Of a stretch of 64,000 nt of DNA, positions 1 to 8,457 are shown piece by piece (the stretch's first letter is position 1; each line of letters opens with the position of its first letter). Origin of the DNA: RPQJ01 sp046347155 (GTDB lineage: Bacteria > Pseudomonadota > Gammaproteobacteria > Steroidobacterales > Steroidobacteraceae). Below the pieces are notes generated by a model. The model was not told the origin of the DNA. It made no database searches and saw only the letters and a list, made by a program, of their open reading frames with translations. The position numbers and the translations under genes were made by a program. The DNA is taken from contig JAXMGT010000002.1 of assembly GCA_046347155.1 (NCBI GenBank), positions 868,001 through 932,000 of the forward strand, read 5' to 3'.

Positions 1-2079
1 CACCCGGCCGGCGTCGCGTTCGACGGACCGCTCGAGCACGGCTGGCTCGCGTGCCTCGAGTCGCGCACGGCGAGCCGCGTGCTGCTCTCGATCGGCCGCG
101 TGACGCTCGCCGACGCCGACGCGATGTATGCCGCGCTGCGCGAGATCCCGTGGGAAGACCACCTCCGTCCGACCGGTACGCTCGCGATCGACGTGGTCGG
201 GGAGGGTCCGTCGTGGATCCGGCACACGCAATTCGCCGCGATGCGTGCCAAGGACGCGGTCGTGGACCGGTTCCGCGACCGCACGGGCGAGCGACCGTCC
301 GTGGACCTCGACGACCCCGACCTCAGGATCAGCCTGCGACTCGCGCGCACGCACGCCGACGTGGCGCTCGACCTGGGCGGCGAGCCGTTGCACCGGCGTG
401 GCTACCGGCAGTCGATCGTCGAGGCGCCGCTCAAGGAGAATCTCGCGGCCGCGCTGCTCGCGCGCTGCGGCTGGTCCGCGCTTGCGGCCGACGGCGCGCC
501 ATTCGCGGACCCGATGTGCGGGTCGGGCACGTTCGTGATCGAGGCGGCGCTGATGGCCGCGCGGATCGCGCCCGGGCTGCTGCGCCGTCGCTTCGGGTTC
601 GAGCGCTGGCCCGGCCACGACGCGGCTGCGTGGCAGCGGATGCGCGAGGCGGCGCTCGCGCGTCGTGACCTCGCGGCGCTGGCGCCCGGCCGGTTCCGCG
701 GCTGGGACCGCGACCAGTCGGCGATCCGCGCGGCGATCGCGAACGCGAACCGCGCTGGGCTCGGCGAACACCTCGTGTTCGAGCGCCGGGACGTCGCCTC
801 GCTCGCACCGATGACGGCAGCCCGCGGCCTCGTGGTCGTGAATCCGCCGTACGGCGCGCGCCTCGAGGACGAGCGCACGCTCGGCCCGATCTACGAGGCG
901 CTCGGCCGCTCGCTCCTGGCGAACTTCCAGGGCTGGGCCTGCGGCGTGCTCACGGGCAACCCGCCGCTCGGGCGCGCGCTCGGCCTGCGGGCGCACCGCA
1001 GCCACACGTTCCTGAACGGCGCGATCGAGTGCCGGCTGCTGCGCTTCGAGATCGGCCCCGACGCCGTCGAGCCCGACCCGGCGACCGTGCGCGCAGCGAG
1101 GCTCGAGGCGGCCCGCACGCGCCCGGGCGCGCAGATGTTCGCGAACCGGCTGCGCAAGAACCTGCAGCGGCTCGAGGCCTGGGCACGTCGCGAGGACGTC
1201 GCCTGCTTCCGTGCGTACGACGCCGACATGCCCGAGTACTCGTTCGCGATCGACCTGTACGGGAACGGCGAGCGCTGGGCCTGCGTGCAGGAGTACGCGG
1301 CGCCGCCGACGGTCGAGCGCGAGGCCGTGCGCGCCCGGCGCGACGAGGCGATGTCCGTGCTGCCCGGGGTGCTCGGGCTGCCCCAGGAGCGGATCGTGCT
1401 GAAAGTCCGGCGTCGCCAGCGCGCGGGCGGGCAGTACGAGAAGGAAGGCGAGTCGGGCCGGTTCCACGGGGTGCGCGAGGGCCGCTACCGGTTCCTCGTG
1501 AATTTCACGGACTACCTCGACACCGGGCTCTTCCTCGACCACCGGATCACCCGGCAGCGGGTGGGCGAACTCGCGGCCGGTCGCCGGTTCCTCAATCTCT
1601 TCGCCTACACGGGCACGGCGACGGTGCACGCGGCCGGCGGCGGTGCGACCGGTTCGACGACGGTGGACATGTCGCGGACCTACCTCGACTGGGCCCAACG
1701 CAACCTGGCGTTGAACGGGCTCGCGGGGCCGCAGCACGGGTTCGTGCAGGCGGACTGCCTCGCCTGGCTCGAGGAGGAGGGCGCCCGGGGTCGTGGCCGC
1801 TACGGGTTCGTGTTCCTCGACCCGCCGACGACCTCACGCTCGAAGCGCATGGAGCAGGGCTTCGACGTGCAGCGCGACCACGTCGGCCTGCTCGAGCGCG
1901 TCGCGCAACTGCTCGAGCCCGGTGGCACGATCCTGTTCTCGAACAACTACCAGCGCTTCAGGCTCGACACGGCCGCGCTCGCCGGCTTCCGTGTCGAGGA
2001 CATCACGCGTTCGACGATCCCCGAGGACTACAAGCGCAATCCGCGGATCCACGCGGCGTGGTTGCTGACGCCGCGCTGA
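1..2079 (+). CDS. rlmL: Bifunctional 23S rRNA (guanine) methyltransferase RlmKL, 5'-truncated by the window edge
   Basis: The reading frame is open from base 1, so the N-terminal tip lies outside the window; 692 residues remain and the family is about 700. The protein modifies two guanines of 23S rRNA: the RlmL half makes m2G2445 and the RlmK half makes m7G2069 (E. coli numbering). The visible order is the end of a THUMP RNA-binding domain, then the RlmL methyltransferase with its SAM loop DPMCGSGTF near residue 170 and the NPPYG catalytic motif near 281. The RlmK methyltransferase follows, with NLFAYTGTATVHAA near 531 and FLDPPTTSRSK near 605. The fused form is typical of Gammaproteobacteria. 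The first ATG at 79 is not the true start, because THUMP sequence continues upstream in the same frame. It ends 6 bases before a convergent gene. Confidence 0.96.
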   Translation, partial: HPAGVAFDGPLEHGWLACLESRTASRVLLSIGRVTLADADAMYAALREIPWEDHLRPTGTLAIDVVGEGPSWIRHTQFAAMRAKDAVVDRFRDRTGERPSVDLDDPDLRISLRLARTHADVALDLGGEPLHRRGYRQSIVEAPLKENLAAALLARCGWSALAADGAPFADPMCGSGTFVIEAALMAARIAPGLLRRRFGFERWPGHDAAAWQRMREAALARRDLAALAPGRFRGWDRDQSAIRAAIANANRAGLGEHLVFERRDVASLAPMTAARGLVVVNPPYGARLEDERTLGPIYEALGRSLLANFQGWACGVLTGNPPLGRALGLRAHRSHTFLNGAIECRLLRFEIGPDAVEPDPATVRAARLEAARTRPGAQMFANRLRKNLQRLEAWARREDVACFRAYDADMPEYSFAIDLYGNGERWACVQEYAAPPTVEREAVRARRDEAMSVLPGVLGLPQERIVLKVRRRQRAGGQYEKEGESGRFHGVREGRYRFLVNFTDYLDTGLFLDHRITRQRVGELAAGRRFLNLFAYTGTATVHAAGGGATGSTTVDMSRTYLDWAQRNLALNGLAGPQHGFVQADCLAWLEEEGARGRGRYGFVFLDPPTTSRSKRMEQGFDVQRDHVGLLERVAQLLEPGGTILFSNNYQRFRLDTAALAGFRVEDITRSTIPEDYKRNPRIHAAWLLTPR

Positions 2080-2085
2080 AGGCGC

Positions 2086-2886
2086 TCAGCCGTAGATGCC
2101 GACGGTCTGGTGGCTCACCGTGTAGGCGTGGCCGTCCGGGCCCCACAGGATCGAGGTCTGGCTCAGGTAGCCATCGCAGCCCGCGCGCACCTCGGTGGCG
2201 ATCGGGCACCAGCCGTCGCGGTCCAGCCGCCCCGGGTCGCCGAGGATCTCGAACATCCAGTTCAGCGAATTCGCCGGCGCCGGCGTCGCGAGCATCGACA
2301 GCGCCGGGGTGGGGATCGAGTCCGCGAGCGCGATCAGCGTTTCCTCGGCCGTGCAGCGCCGGTCGCGCATCCGTACGTAGATCAGCGAGCTCGGTTCGTC
2401 GTGACCCATGTAGGGCGGGCGTCCGGCCGCCCAGCGCATCTCGACGTGGCGCAGGAAGGCCGGGTGGATGCCCGGCACGCAAGGTGCGTCGGCGAGCGCC
2501 TCGGGGTCCACGCTCGAGTCCGCCTTCCGGGCCTCGATCGAGATCGTCGAGGGGCGGGGCGCCCCGAAGATCGCGGTCACCACGCAGCCGACCTCGCCGC
2601 CCGACCCGAGGTCGCAGTGCGCGTGGGTCGCGGAGCGTCCACGACGCAGCAGCCGGGGCACGAGCCGCACGTCGGCGCCGGCCGCCACCGGTCCCACGAA
2701 CGTCGCGTGCAGGCTCCTGAGCGGCACGCCGCGGGTCGCCTCGATCGCATCGCGCATCGCGCGCAGCGCGAGCGCCACCTGCAGGCCGCCGAACATCGTG
2801 CGGCCCTGGGCCCAGTCGGCCGGCACGTGGACGACGCGGGCGTCGCCGTCGGCCCGCAGCCCGTCGAGGATCTCACCGATCGTCAT
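2086..2886 (-). CDS. Acyl-CoA thioesterase family protein (double hotdog fold)
   Basis: A 266-residue cytoplasmic protein of the TesB-like thioesterase superfamily, which hydrolyses acyl-CoA thioesters. The N-terminal hotdog half includes GRTMFGGLQVALALRAM at about residues 28-44, on the long helix. The C-terminal half carries the LADSIPTPAL stretch where TesB-type enzymes have a catalytic Asp and small polar residues. The length suits a two-hotdog single-chain enzyme. The start ATG (2884-2886) is the only good one and faces queD across 104 bases, so the two genes probably have back-to-back promoters. The substrate cannot be told from sequence; the neighbours (rRNA methylase, queuosine enzyme) give no hint. 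Confidence 0.8.
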   Translation of the reverse strand: MTIGEILDGLRADGDARVVHVPADWAQGRTMFGGLQVALALRAMRDAIEATRGVPLRSLHATFVGPVAAGADVRLVPRLLRRGRSATHAHCDLGSGGEVGCVVTAIFGAPRPSTISIEARKADSSVDPEALADAPCVPGIHPAFLRHVEMRWAAGRPPYMGHDEPSSLIYVRMRDRRCTAEETLIALADSIPTPALSMLATPAPANSLNWMFEILGDPGRLDRDGWCPIATEVRAGCDGYLSQTSILWGPDGHAYTVSHQTVGIYG

Positions 2887-2990
2887 GGCCGGAGCTTAGC
2901 AGTCGGGAGGCCGTTTTGCCGCACCGCAGCACTCGACATCGGCCGGCCGAGGCCCCATCCTGTCGCCCCCGCGCAGCACGACCTGACCCC

Positions 2991-3365
2991 GTGGACATCT
3001 TCAAGACCTTCACGCTCGAGAGCGCCCATCGGTTGCCCAACGTGCCCGAGGGGCACAAGTGCGCGCGGGTGCACGGGCACTCGTTCCGGGTCGAGATCCA
3101 CGTGTCCGGCCCGCTCGACCCCCGCCTCGGCTGGGTGATGGATTTCGCCGACGTGAAAGCCGCGTTCGAACCGCTGTTCCAGCGGCTCGACCACCGCTAC
3201 CTGAACGACGTGCCGGGGCTCGAGAACCCGACCAGCGAACACCTCGCGCGCTGGATCTGGCGCGAACTCGCGCCGTCGTTGCCGCAGCTGTCGAAGGTCG
3301 TCGTGCACGAGACCTGCACCAGCGGCGCGGTCTGCGCCGGCGACGCGGCGTCGGCGCCGGGCTGA
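2991..3365 (+). CDS. queD: 6-carboxy-5,6,7,8-tetrahydropterin synthase QueD / PTPS family
   Basis: A 124-residue member of the 6-pyruvoyl-tetrahydropterin synthase family. QueD converts 7,8-dihydroneopterin triphosphate to 6-carboxytetrahydropterin, the second step toward queuosine and other 7-deazaguanines. The zinc ligands are visible as His13, His28 and His30 (in ESAHRLP and RVHGHSF), with the catalytic Cys24 between them. The downstream LDHRYLND and NPTSEHLARWIW motifs are also standard. I chose the GTG at 2991 because it gives the normal family length and N-terminus (VDIFKTFTLES); an ATG at 2916 would add 25 residues of unrelated sequence. No other queuosine gene is in the window. Confidence 0.9.
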   Translation: MDIFKTFTLESAHRLPNVPEGHKCARVHGHSFRVEIHVSGPLDPRLGWVMDFADVKAAFEPLFQRLDHRYLNDVPGLENPTSEHLARWIWRELAPSLPQLSKVVVHETCTSGAVCAGDAASAPG

Positions 3366-3381
3366 CCGGCCGCCGGTCGGC
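3361..3381. terminator. Hairpin between convergent genes
   Basis: A 9-bp stem with one G-T wobble (GCTGACCGG / CCGGTCGGC) and a 3-base loop spans the stop of queD and the 3' end of the oxidoreductase on the other strand. It is placed where a bidirectional terminator would be expected. No T-run follows, so intrinsic termination is uncertain. Confidence 0.35.
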
Positions 3382-4656
3382 TCAGAGCATGTCCCGGAGC
3401 CGGAACCACGCCATCGCGAGCACCAGCGCCGGCATCCTGAGCACCTTGCCGCCCGGGAAGTCGTGGTGCGTGATCTTCGAGTACATGTCGAAGCGCCCGG
3501 CCTGGCCCGCGACCGCCTCGGCGATGAGCCGCCCGGACATCCCGGCGAGCGCGATGCCGTGGCCCGAGAACCCCTGCACGTAGTACACGTTCGGCGCGAT
3601 GCGCCCGAAGTCGGGCGCGCGGTTCATCGTGATGTCGACGAGTCCGCCCCAGGCGTAGTCGATTCTCGCGTCGGCGAGCTGCGGGAACGCGCGCACCATC
3701 CGCGCGCGCGTCGCCCGCGCCGTGCCGAGCGGGTCGAGGCCGGAGTAGCTCACGCGCCCGCCGAACAGCATCCGGTGGTCGGCCGAGCAGCGGAAGTAGT
3801 CGAGCACCCAGTTCACGTCGCTGCAGGCGACGTTTTCGCGCAGGATCGAGCGGATCCGCGATTCGCCGAGCGGCTCGGTCGCGACGATGTAGGTGCCGAC
3901 CGGCATGATCCGGTTGCGCAGCTTCCGGGAAACGCGGTCGTCCATGTACGCATTGCAGCAGAGCGCCACGTGGCGCGCGCGCACTTCGCCCGCGCCGGTG
4001 CGCACGGTGGCCGGGTCGCCGTGCGCGATCCCGGTGACACGGCTGCCCTCGAACATCCGGACGCCCGCGGCGCGGGCCGCGGCCGCGAGGCCGAGCGTGT
4101 AGTTGAGCGGGTGCAGGTGGCCGCTGCGCGAGTCGAAGAGCGCGCCGTGGTAGCGGTCCGATGCGACGAGCGAGCGCGTCGCGTCGCGGTCGAGCCAGCG
4201 TAGCGACCGGTAGCCGAGATCGTCCTCGAGCTCGCGTTGCCAGCCCCGGAGTTCGTCGACGTGTCGGGGCTTCACGGCCAGGTGCGCCTGTCCCCACTGC
4301 AGGTCGCAGTCGATCGAATGCCGCGCGACACGTTCGCGCACGTAGTCGAGCGCCTCGACCGTCACGTCCCACATCCGGCGCGCGCACTCGCGCCCGACCT
4401 GGGCGACCAGTTTGTCCTGGCCGGCCGCGTAGCCGAAGATCGCCTGTCCGCCACTGCGGCCCGACGCGCCCCAGCCGATCCGCTCGGCCTCGAGCAGCAC
4501 GACGCTGTAGCCGCACTCGGCGAGTTCGAGTGCGGTCGCGCAGCCCGCGATGCCGCCGCCCACGACGCACACGTCGGCCGAAACCGGGCCGCGGAGCGGC
4601 TCGAGCCTCGGGGACGGGTTGGCGGACGCGGCGTAGTAGGAGTCGACGTGTTCCAT
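3382..4656 (-). CDS. puuB: FAD-dependent amine oxidase, gamma-glutamylputrescine oxidase-like (DAO family)
   Basis: A 424-residue flavoenzyme. The dinucleotide-binding loop VVGGGIAGCATALELAECG starts near residue 31, followed by WGASGRSGGQ, typical of the D-amino-acid-oxidase fold. In the Puu pathway such an enzyme oxidises gamma-glutamylputrescine to gamma-glutamyl-gamma-aminobutyraldehyde, releasing peroxide and ammonia. The start is the only Met at this position (ATG 4654-4656), 2 bases after the stop of the upstream glutamine-synthetase-like gene, so the two are cotranscribed and probably translationally coupled. The PuuB role rests on the family plus the adjoining puuA- and puuD-like genes. 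Sarcosine- or glycine-oxidase-like activity on another amine cannot be excluded. Confidence 0.8.
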   Translation of the reverse strand: MEHVDSYYAASANPSPRLEPLRGPVSADVCVVGGGIAGCATALELAECGYSVVLLEAERIGWGASGRSGGQAIFGYAAGQDKLVAQVGRECARRMWDVTVEALDYVRERVARHSIDCDLQWGQAHLAVKPRHVDELRGWQRELEDDLGYRSLRWLDRDATRSLVASDRYHGALFDSRSGHLHPLNYTLGLAAAARAAGVRMFEGSRVTGIAHGDPATVRTGAGEVRARHVALCCNAYMDDRVSRKLRNRIMPVGTYIVATEPLGESRIRSILRENVACSDVNWVLDYFRCSADHRMLFGGRVSYSGLDPLGTARATRARMVRAFPQLADARIDYAWGGLVDITMNRAPDFGRIAPNVYYVQGFSGHGIALAGMSGRLIAEAVAGQAGRFDMYSKITHHDFPGGKVLRMPALVLAMAWFRLRDML

Positions 4657-4658
4657 GG

Positions 4659-6029
4659 TCAGCTCGTCGTCAGGTACCAGGAGTACTCGAGCGGCGTGAC
4701 GTAGGACGCGAAGTCCTCCATCTCGCCGCGCCGAGTCCGCGCGTAGAGCGTCGAGAAGCGCTCGCCGAGGTAGTCGCGCGCGAACTCGCTCCGCTCGAAG
4801 GCCGTGAGCGCCTCGGCCCACGTGAGCGGGATCGTCGGGCGCGTGTCGCGGTAGGCGTTGCCGGCGAGCACCGGGCCCGGGTCGAGCCGGCGGGTGAGGC
4901 CGAGGTGCATACCGGCCAGCACGACCGCCGCCAGCAGGTACGGGTTCGCGTCCGCGCCGGCGACCCGGTGCTCGACGCGCCGGCTGGCCGGCGGGCCGTG
5001 CGGCACCCGGAACGCGACGCCGCGGTTGTTCACGGACCAGCTCGGGTTCAGCGGCACGTAGGCCTCGGGCTGGAACCGGCGGTACGAGTTCGCCGTCGGC
5101 GCGCACACGGCCATCGCATCGTTGATCGTGGCCGCTAGCCCGCCGATCGCGTGCCTGAGCAGCGGGCTGCCGGCCGGGTCGTCGGCCGCGAACACGTTGC
5201 GGCCCGCGTCGTCCACGAGGCTCACGTGCAGGTGCGCGCCGCTGCCCGCGTGGTCGCGGTACGGCTTCGGCATGAACGTCGCCTCCATGCCGTGCGTCAG
5301 TGCCACGCCTTTCACGAGGCGCTTGAGCCGGATCGCGTGGTCGCAGGCGACGAGCGCGTCGTCGACGTGGTGGAGGTTCACCTCGAACTGGCCGGGGCCG
5401 TATTCCGCGAGCACGGTGCCGGTCGGCAGGTCCTGCGCGGCCGCGGCCTCGCCGATCGCCGCGATGACGTCCGAGTACTCGTCGAGTTCGGACATCGAGT
5501 TGATCTGGGTCTTGTCCTCGCGCCGGCCGCTGCGCGGCTGCGGCGGCGGCTGCGCGCGCCCGTCCACCGTGCGCTCGCGGTCGACGAGGTAGAACTCGAG
5601 CTCGACGGCCATGACCGGCCGGAGCCCGAGCTCTCGGAATCGCGCGACGACGTTCTCGAGCACGTGGCGCGGGTCGCCGAAGAACGGCGTCCGGTCGTGC
5701 TCGTACATCGCGACCTGCATCTGCGCCACGTGTTCGCCGAGCCACGGCACCGGCGCCAGCGTATCGGGCAGCGGCAGGCACACACGGTCGGCGTCGCCCT
5801 CGTCGAAGCCGAGCCCGGTCGACTGGACCGTGCCGCCGAGCACGTCGAGTGCGAACATCGAGGCCGGCAGCAGCAGGCCGTGCCGGTGCACGCCCTCGAG
5901 TTCGGCGACCGTCACGCGCTTGCCGCGCGGGATGCCCATCAGGTCGGGCAGGAGCAGGTCGACGGCACGGACGGCGCCGTGGCCGGCGAGCCAGGCGCGC
6001 GCCTTCTGGTAGTCCGCGATCTGCGGCAT
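4659..6029 (-). CDS. puuA: Glutamine synthetase-fold ligase, gamma-glutamylpolyamine synthetase-like (copy 1)
   Basis: A 456-residue protein with the glutamine synthetase fold: an N-terminal beta-grasp, then the catalytic barrel with VELEFYLVD, EYGPGQFEVNLHH and SGAHLHVSL, which supply metal and ATP ligands. PuuA-type enzymes ligate glutamate to putrescine or another polyamine using ATP, the entry step of gamma-glutamylated polyamine catabolism. I start at the ATG at 6027-6029 because GGGGGAG lies directly upstream on that strand. The longer frame would add 38 residues unlike the family. It heads a leftward two-gene operon with the FAD oxidase and is divergent from puuD. It is clearly different from the second copy at 7027. 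Confidence 0.88.
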   Translation of the reverse strand: MPQIADYQKARAWLAGHGAVRAVDLLLPDLMGIPRGKRVTVAELEGVHRHGLLLPASMFALDVLGGTVQSTGLGFDEGDADRVCLPLPDTLAPVPWLGEHVAQMQVAMYEHDRTPFFGDPRHVLENVVARFRELGLRPVMAVELEFYLVDRERTVDGRAQPPPQPRSGRREDKTQINSMSELDEYSDVIAAIGEAAAAQDLPTGTVLAEYGPGQFEVNLHHVDDALVACDHAIRLKRLVKGVALTHGMEATFMPKPYRDHAGSGAHLHVSLVDDAGRNVFAADDPAGSPLLRHAIGGLAATINDAMAVCAPTANSYRRFQPEAYVPLNPSWSVNNRGVAFRVPHGPPASRRVEHRVAGADANPYLLAAVVLAGMHLGLTRRLDPGPVLAGNAYRDTRPTIPLTWAEALTAFERSEFARDYLGERFSTLYARTRRGEMEDFASYVTPLEYSWYLTTS

Positions 6030-6083
6030 GGGCTCCCCCGATTGTTTAGGATTTAGCGACGGAGTGCCGTCGTGAGGCTCCGG

Positions 6084-6113
6084 AGCATAGCCGTTGGACG
6101 AAGCCGGCGGCAA
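6084..6113 (-). promoter_or_regulatory. Candidate sigma-70 promoter for the puuA/puuB pair
   Basis: On the minus strand TTGCCG (6113-6108) is separated by 18 bases from TATGCT (6089-6084), about 55 bases before the puuA start codon. Each box matches four of six consensus bases. This is a weak prediction made by eye. Confidence 0.3.
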
Positions 6114-6208
6114 GCCGTGGAGAATCGCCGCGTCCGGGCGCAACTGGCTGTTTTGGCTGATTTTTGACCTATTTTTTGCACTGCGCGGAGACTCGCCCCC
6201 CGCGCCTG

Positions 6209-6217
6209 TGGTTTAAT
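6209..6217 (+). promoter_or_regulatory. Candidate extended -10 promoter for puuD operon
   Basis: TGGTTTAAT is an extended -10 element (TGn plus a hexamer matching TATAAT at five of six positions) in the A/T-rich part of the divergent puuA-puuD gap. I see no matching -35 at normal spacing, which an extended -10 can tolerate. Transcription would start near 6224 and place the hairpin at 6235-6255 in the leader. Confidence 0.35.
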
Positions 6218-6234
6218 CATTACCGCAGTCGTCC

Positions 6235-6255
6235 GGCAGCCCCGTTCGGGCTGTC
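6235..6255 (+). promoter_or_regulatory. Leader hairpin / dyad just before the puuD ribosome site
   Basis: CAGCCC (6237-6242) pairs with GGGCTG (6248-6253) across a 5-base loop, extended by one G-T and one G-C pair. The stem ends directly before the AGGA (6257-6260) that serves the GTG start at 6269. It could be a repressor operator in DNA or an RNA stem affecting translation; sequence alone does not decide. Confidence 0.35.
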
Positions 6256-6268
6256 TAGGATATTAAAC

Positions 6269-7024
6269 GTGACTGAGCGCAAACCTCTGATCGGCATTCC
6301 CGCGGATCGCCGTATCCTCGGGCCGCACCCCTTCCATTGCGTCGGGGAGAAGTACATCCGCGCGGTGGCCGAGGCCGCCGGCGCGGTGCCGGTGCTGATC
6401 CCGGCGCTCGGGGACGACGTCGACCTCGGCGACGTGCTGGCCGGCGTCGACGGCATCCTGCTCACCGGCAGCCCGTCGAACGTGGAGCCTGCCCGCTACG
6501 CGGGTCCGCCGAGCGACCCCGGCACGCTGCACGACCCGCACCGCGACGCGACGACGCTGCCGCTGATCCCGCGCGTGGTCGCGAGCGGCATGCCGCTCTT
6601 CGCGATCTGCCGTGGCTTCCAGGAGATGAACGTCGCCTACGGCGGCACGCTCTGGCAGAAGGTTCAGGAGATCCCCGGCAAGCTCGACCACCGGGAAGAC
6701 AAGGACCAGCCGCTCGACGTCCAGTACGCGCCGGCCCACGAGGTCGTGCTCGTGCCGGGCGGCGTGCTGCACGGGATCGCCGGCGGCGACCGTGCGACCG
6801 TGAACTCCCTGCACTCGCAGGGCGTGGAGCGTCTCGGCGACGGCCTCTTCGCCGAGGCGCACGCGCCGGACGGGCTCGTCGAGGGCTTCAGCGTCCGGCA
6901 GGCCCCCGGTTTCGCGCTCGCGGTCCAGTGGCACCCCGAGTGGCAGGTGATGCAGAACCCGTTCTCGCGCGCGCTTTTCGCCGCCTTCGGACAGGCGGCG
7001 CGGGCGCACGCCAAAGGAAAGTGA
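6269..7024 (+). CDS. puuD: Gamma-glutamyl-gamma-aminobutyrate hydrolase PuuD-like (class I glutamine amidotransferase fold)
   Basis: A 251-residue peptidase C26 family hydrolase. PuuD cleaves gamma-glutamyl-GABA to glutamate and GABA, ending the glutamylated putrescine route. The nucleophile is Cys114 in the elbow FAICRGFQEMN, with the His222/Glu224 partners in VQWHPEW. I chose the GTG at 6269 (VTERKPLIGIPADRR) because the family begins at this point and AGGA lies 8 bases upstream. An ATG at 6164 would add 35 residues that overlap the promoter-like region. It sits 2 bases before the second glutamine-synthetase-like gene, so the two form the head of a rightward operon. Confidence 0.9.
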   Translation: MTERKPLIGIPADRRILGPHPFHCVGEKYIRAVAEAAGAVPVLIPALGDDVDLGDVLAGVDGILLTGSPSNVEPARYAGPPSDPGTLHDPHRDATTLPLIPRVVASGMPLFAICRGFQEMNVAYGGTLWQKVQEIPGKLDHREDKDQPLDVQYAPAHEVVLVPGGVLHGIAGGDRATVNSLHSQGVERLGDGLFAEAHAPDGLVEGFSVRQAPGFALAVQWHPEWQVMQNPFSRALFAAFGQAARAHAKGK

Positions 7025-7026
7025 CC

Positions 7027-8364
7027 ATGAGTACCCCGATCCAGCAGTTCTTCAAGGAGCACGGCATCTCGGAGGTCGAGGCGATCGTGCCCGACATGGC
7101 CGGCATCGCCCGCGGCAAGGTGATGCCCGCGGTGAAGTTCGCCGAGGACGAGGGCATGCGGATGCCGGAGAGCATCTTCCTGCAGACCGTCACCGGCGAG
7201 TACCCGGAGGACGACCGCGCGATCAGCCCGTCCGAGATCGACATCGTGCTGAAGGCCGACCCGGCCACGACGCGCGTCGTGCCGTGGGCCGCCGAGCCGA
7301 CGGCGCAGGTGATCCACGACAGCTACTACCACGACGGCCGCCCGGTCACGATGGCACCGCGCTACGTGCTCAGGCACGTGCTCGACCTCTACGCGCAGAA
7401 GGGCTGGAAGCCGATCGTGGCGCCCGAGCTCGAGTTCTACCTGGTCGAGCCGAACACCGACGCGGACTACCCGCTCAAGCCGCCGGTCGGCCGCTCGGGC
7501 CGCCCGGAGATCGGCCGGCAGTCGTACTCGATCGCCGCGGTGAACGAGTTCGACCCGCTGTTCGACGACATCTACGCGTTCTGCGAGGCGCAGGAAATCG
7601 AGATCGACACGCTGATCCACGAGGACGGCGCCGCGCAGATGGAGATCAACCTGATCCACGGCGATGCGATGTCGCTCGCGGACCAGGTGTTCATGTTCAA
7701 GCGGACGGCGCGCGAGGCCGCGTTCCGGCACAAGATGTACGCGACGTTCATGTCGAAGCCGATGGCGCGCGAGCCCGGCAGCGCGATGCACATCCACCAG
7801 AGCGTCGTCGACACGAAGACCGGCAAGAACGTCTTCAGCGACAAGGACGGCAACCCGAGCGCACTCTTCTTCGCGCACATTGCCGGCCTGCAGAAGTACC
7901 TGCCCTCGGCGATGTGCCTGGCCGCGCCGAACGTGAACGCGTTCCGCCGGATCATGCTGCGCCACATGGCCCCGATCAACACGCAGTGGGGCTACGACAA
8001 CCGCACGGCGGGCCTGCGGGTGCCGATCTCGAACGCCGAGAATCGCCGGATCGAGAACCGGCTGGCCGGCGCGGACGCGAACCCGTACCTCGCGATCGCC
8101 GCGTCGCTCGCCTGCGGCTACCTCGGGATGCTCGAGGGCCTGAAGCCCTCGGAGCCCGTCACGGGCAGTGCCTACGAACTGCCGTTCGGATTGCCCCGCA
8201 ACCTCGAGGAAGCCGTGCGCGGCCTCCGCGACTGCCGCCAGCTCGTCGACCTGCTCGGCGAGCGCTTCGTGCTCGCGTACACGGCAGTCAAGGAGAGCGA
8301 GCACGACACGTTCCTGCAGGTGATCAGCTCCTGGGAGCGCGAGCACCTGCTGCTCAATGTGTGA
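7027..8364 (+). CDS. Glutamine synthetase-fold ligase, gamma-glutamylpolyamine synthetase-like (copy 2)
   Basis: A 445-residue glutamine-synthetase-fold enzyme, divergent from the copy at 4659-6029. Family signatures include APELEFYLVEP, an acidic loop followed by NLIHGDAMSLADQ, and the ATP-binding stretch GSAMHIHQSVVD. The start ATG at 7027 is 2 bases after the puuD stop, with AGGAAAG just upstream inside puuD. The longer frame belongs to a shadow of puuD. Bacteria with several such paralogues (for example the PauA set of Pseudomonas) use them for different polyamines. Here one copy may prefer putrescine and the other a longer or different amine, which is inference. It is followed by the heptamer repeats and then an aminotransferase of the same pathway. 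Confidence 0.88.
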   Translation: MSTPIQQFFKEHGISEVEAIVPDMAGIARGKVMPAVKFAEDEGMRMPESIFLQTVTGEYPEDDRAISPSEIDIVLKADPATTRVVPWAAEPTAQVIHDSYYHDGRPVTMAPRYVLRHVLDLYAQKGWKPIVAPELEFYLVEPNTDADYPLKPPVGRSGRPEIGRQSYSIAAVNEFDPLFDDIYAFCEAQEIEIDTLIHEDGAAQMEINLIHGDAMSLADQVFMFKRTAREAAFRHKMYATFMSKPMAREPGSAMHIHQSVVDTKTGKNVFSDKDGNPSALFFAHIAGLQKYLPSAMCLAAPNVNAFRRIMLRHMAPINTQWGYDNRTAGLRVPISNAENRRIENRLAGADANPYLAIAASLACGYLGMLEGLKPSEPVTGSAYELPFGLPRNLEEAVRGLRDCRQLVDLLGERFVLAYTAVKESEHDTFLQVISSWEREHLLLNV

Positions 8365-8368
8365 GGAA

Positions 8369-8403
8369 GGGGATAGGGGTTAGGGGATAGGGGATAGGGG
8401 ATA
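8369..8403 (+). repeat. G-rich heptamer array, five GGGGWTA units
   Basis: Five head-to-tail heptamers begin 4 bases after the stop of the upstream ligase gene: GGGGATA, GGGGTTA, then three GGGGATA. Five G4 runs on the + strand are enough for a G-quadruplex in DNA or in the transcript. The array is roughly complementary to the TAACCCC array that begins 54 bases downstream. Confidence 0.9.
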
Positions 8404-8457
8404 GGCGGAGGGTGGTGCACACATCACTGCTCACGGCTCACTCTTGCGATCTCTTGC

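Noticed and set aside
6150..6180. Sigma-54 promoter upstream of puuD
   Set aside because: GG and TTGC elements exist but not at the required 10-base GG-GC spacing.
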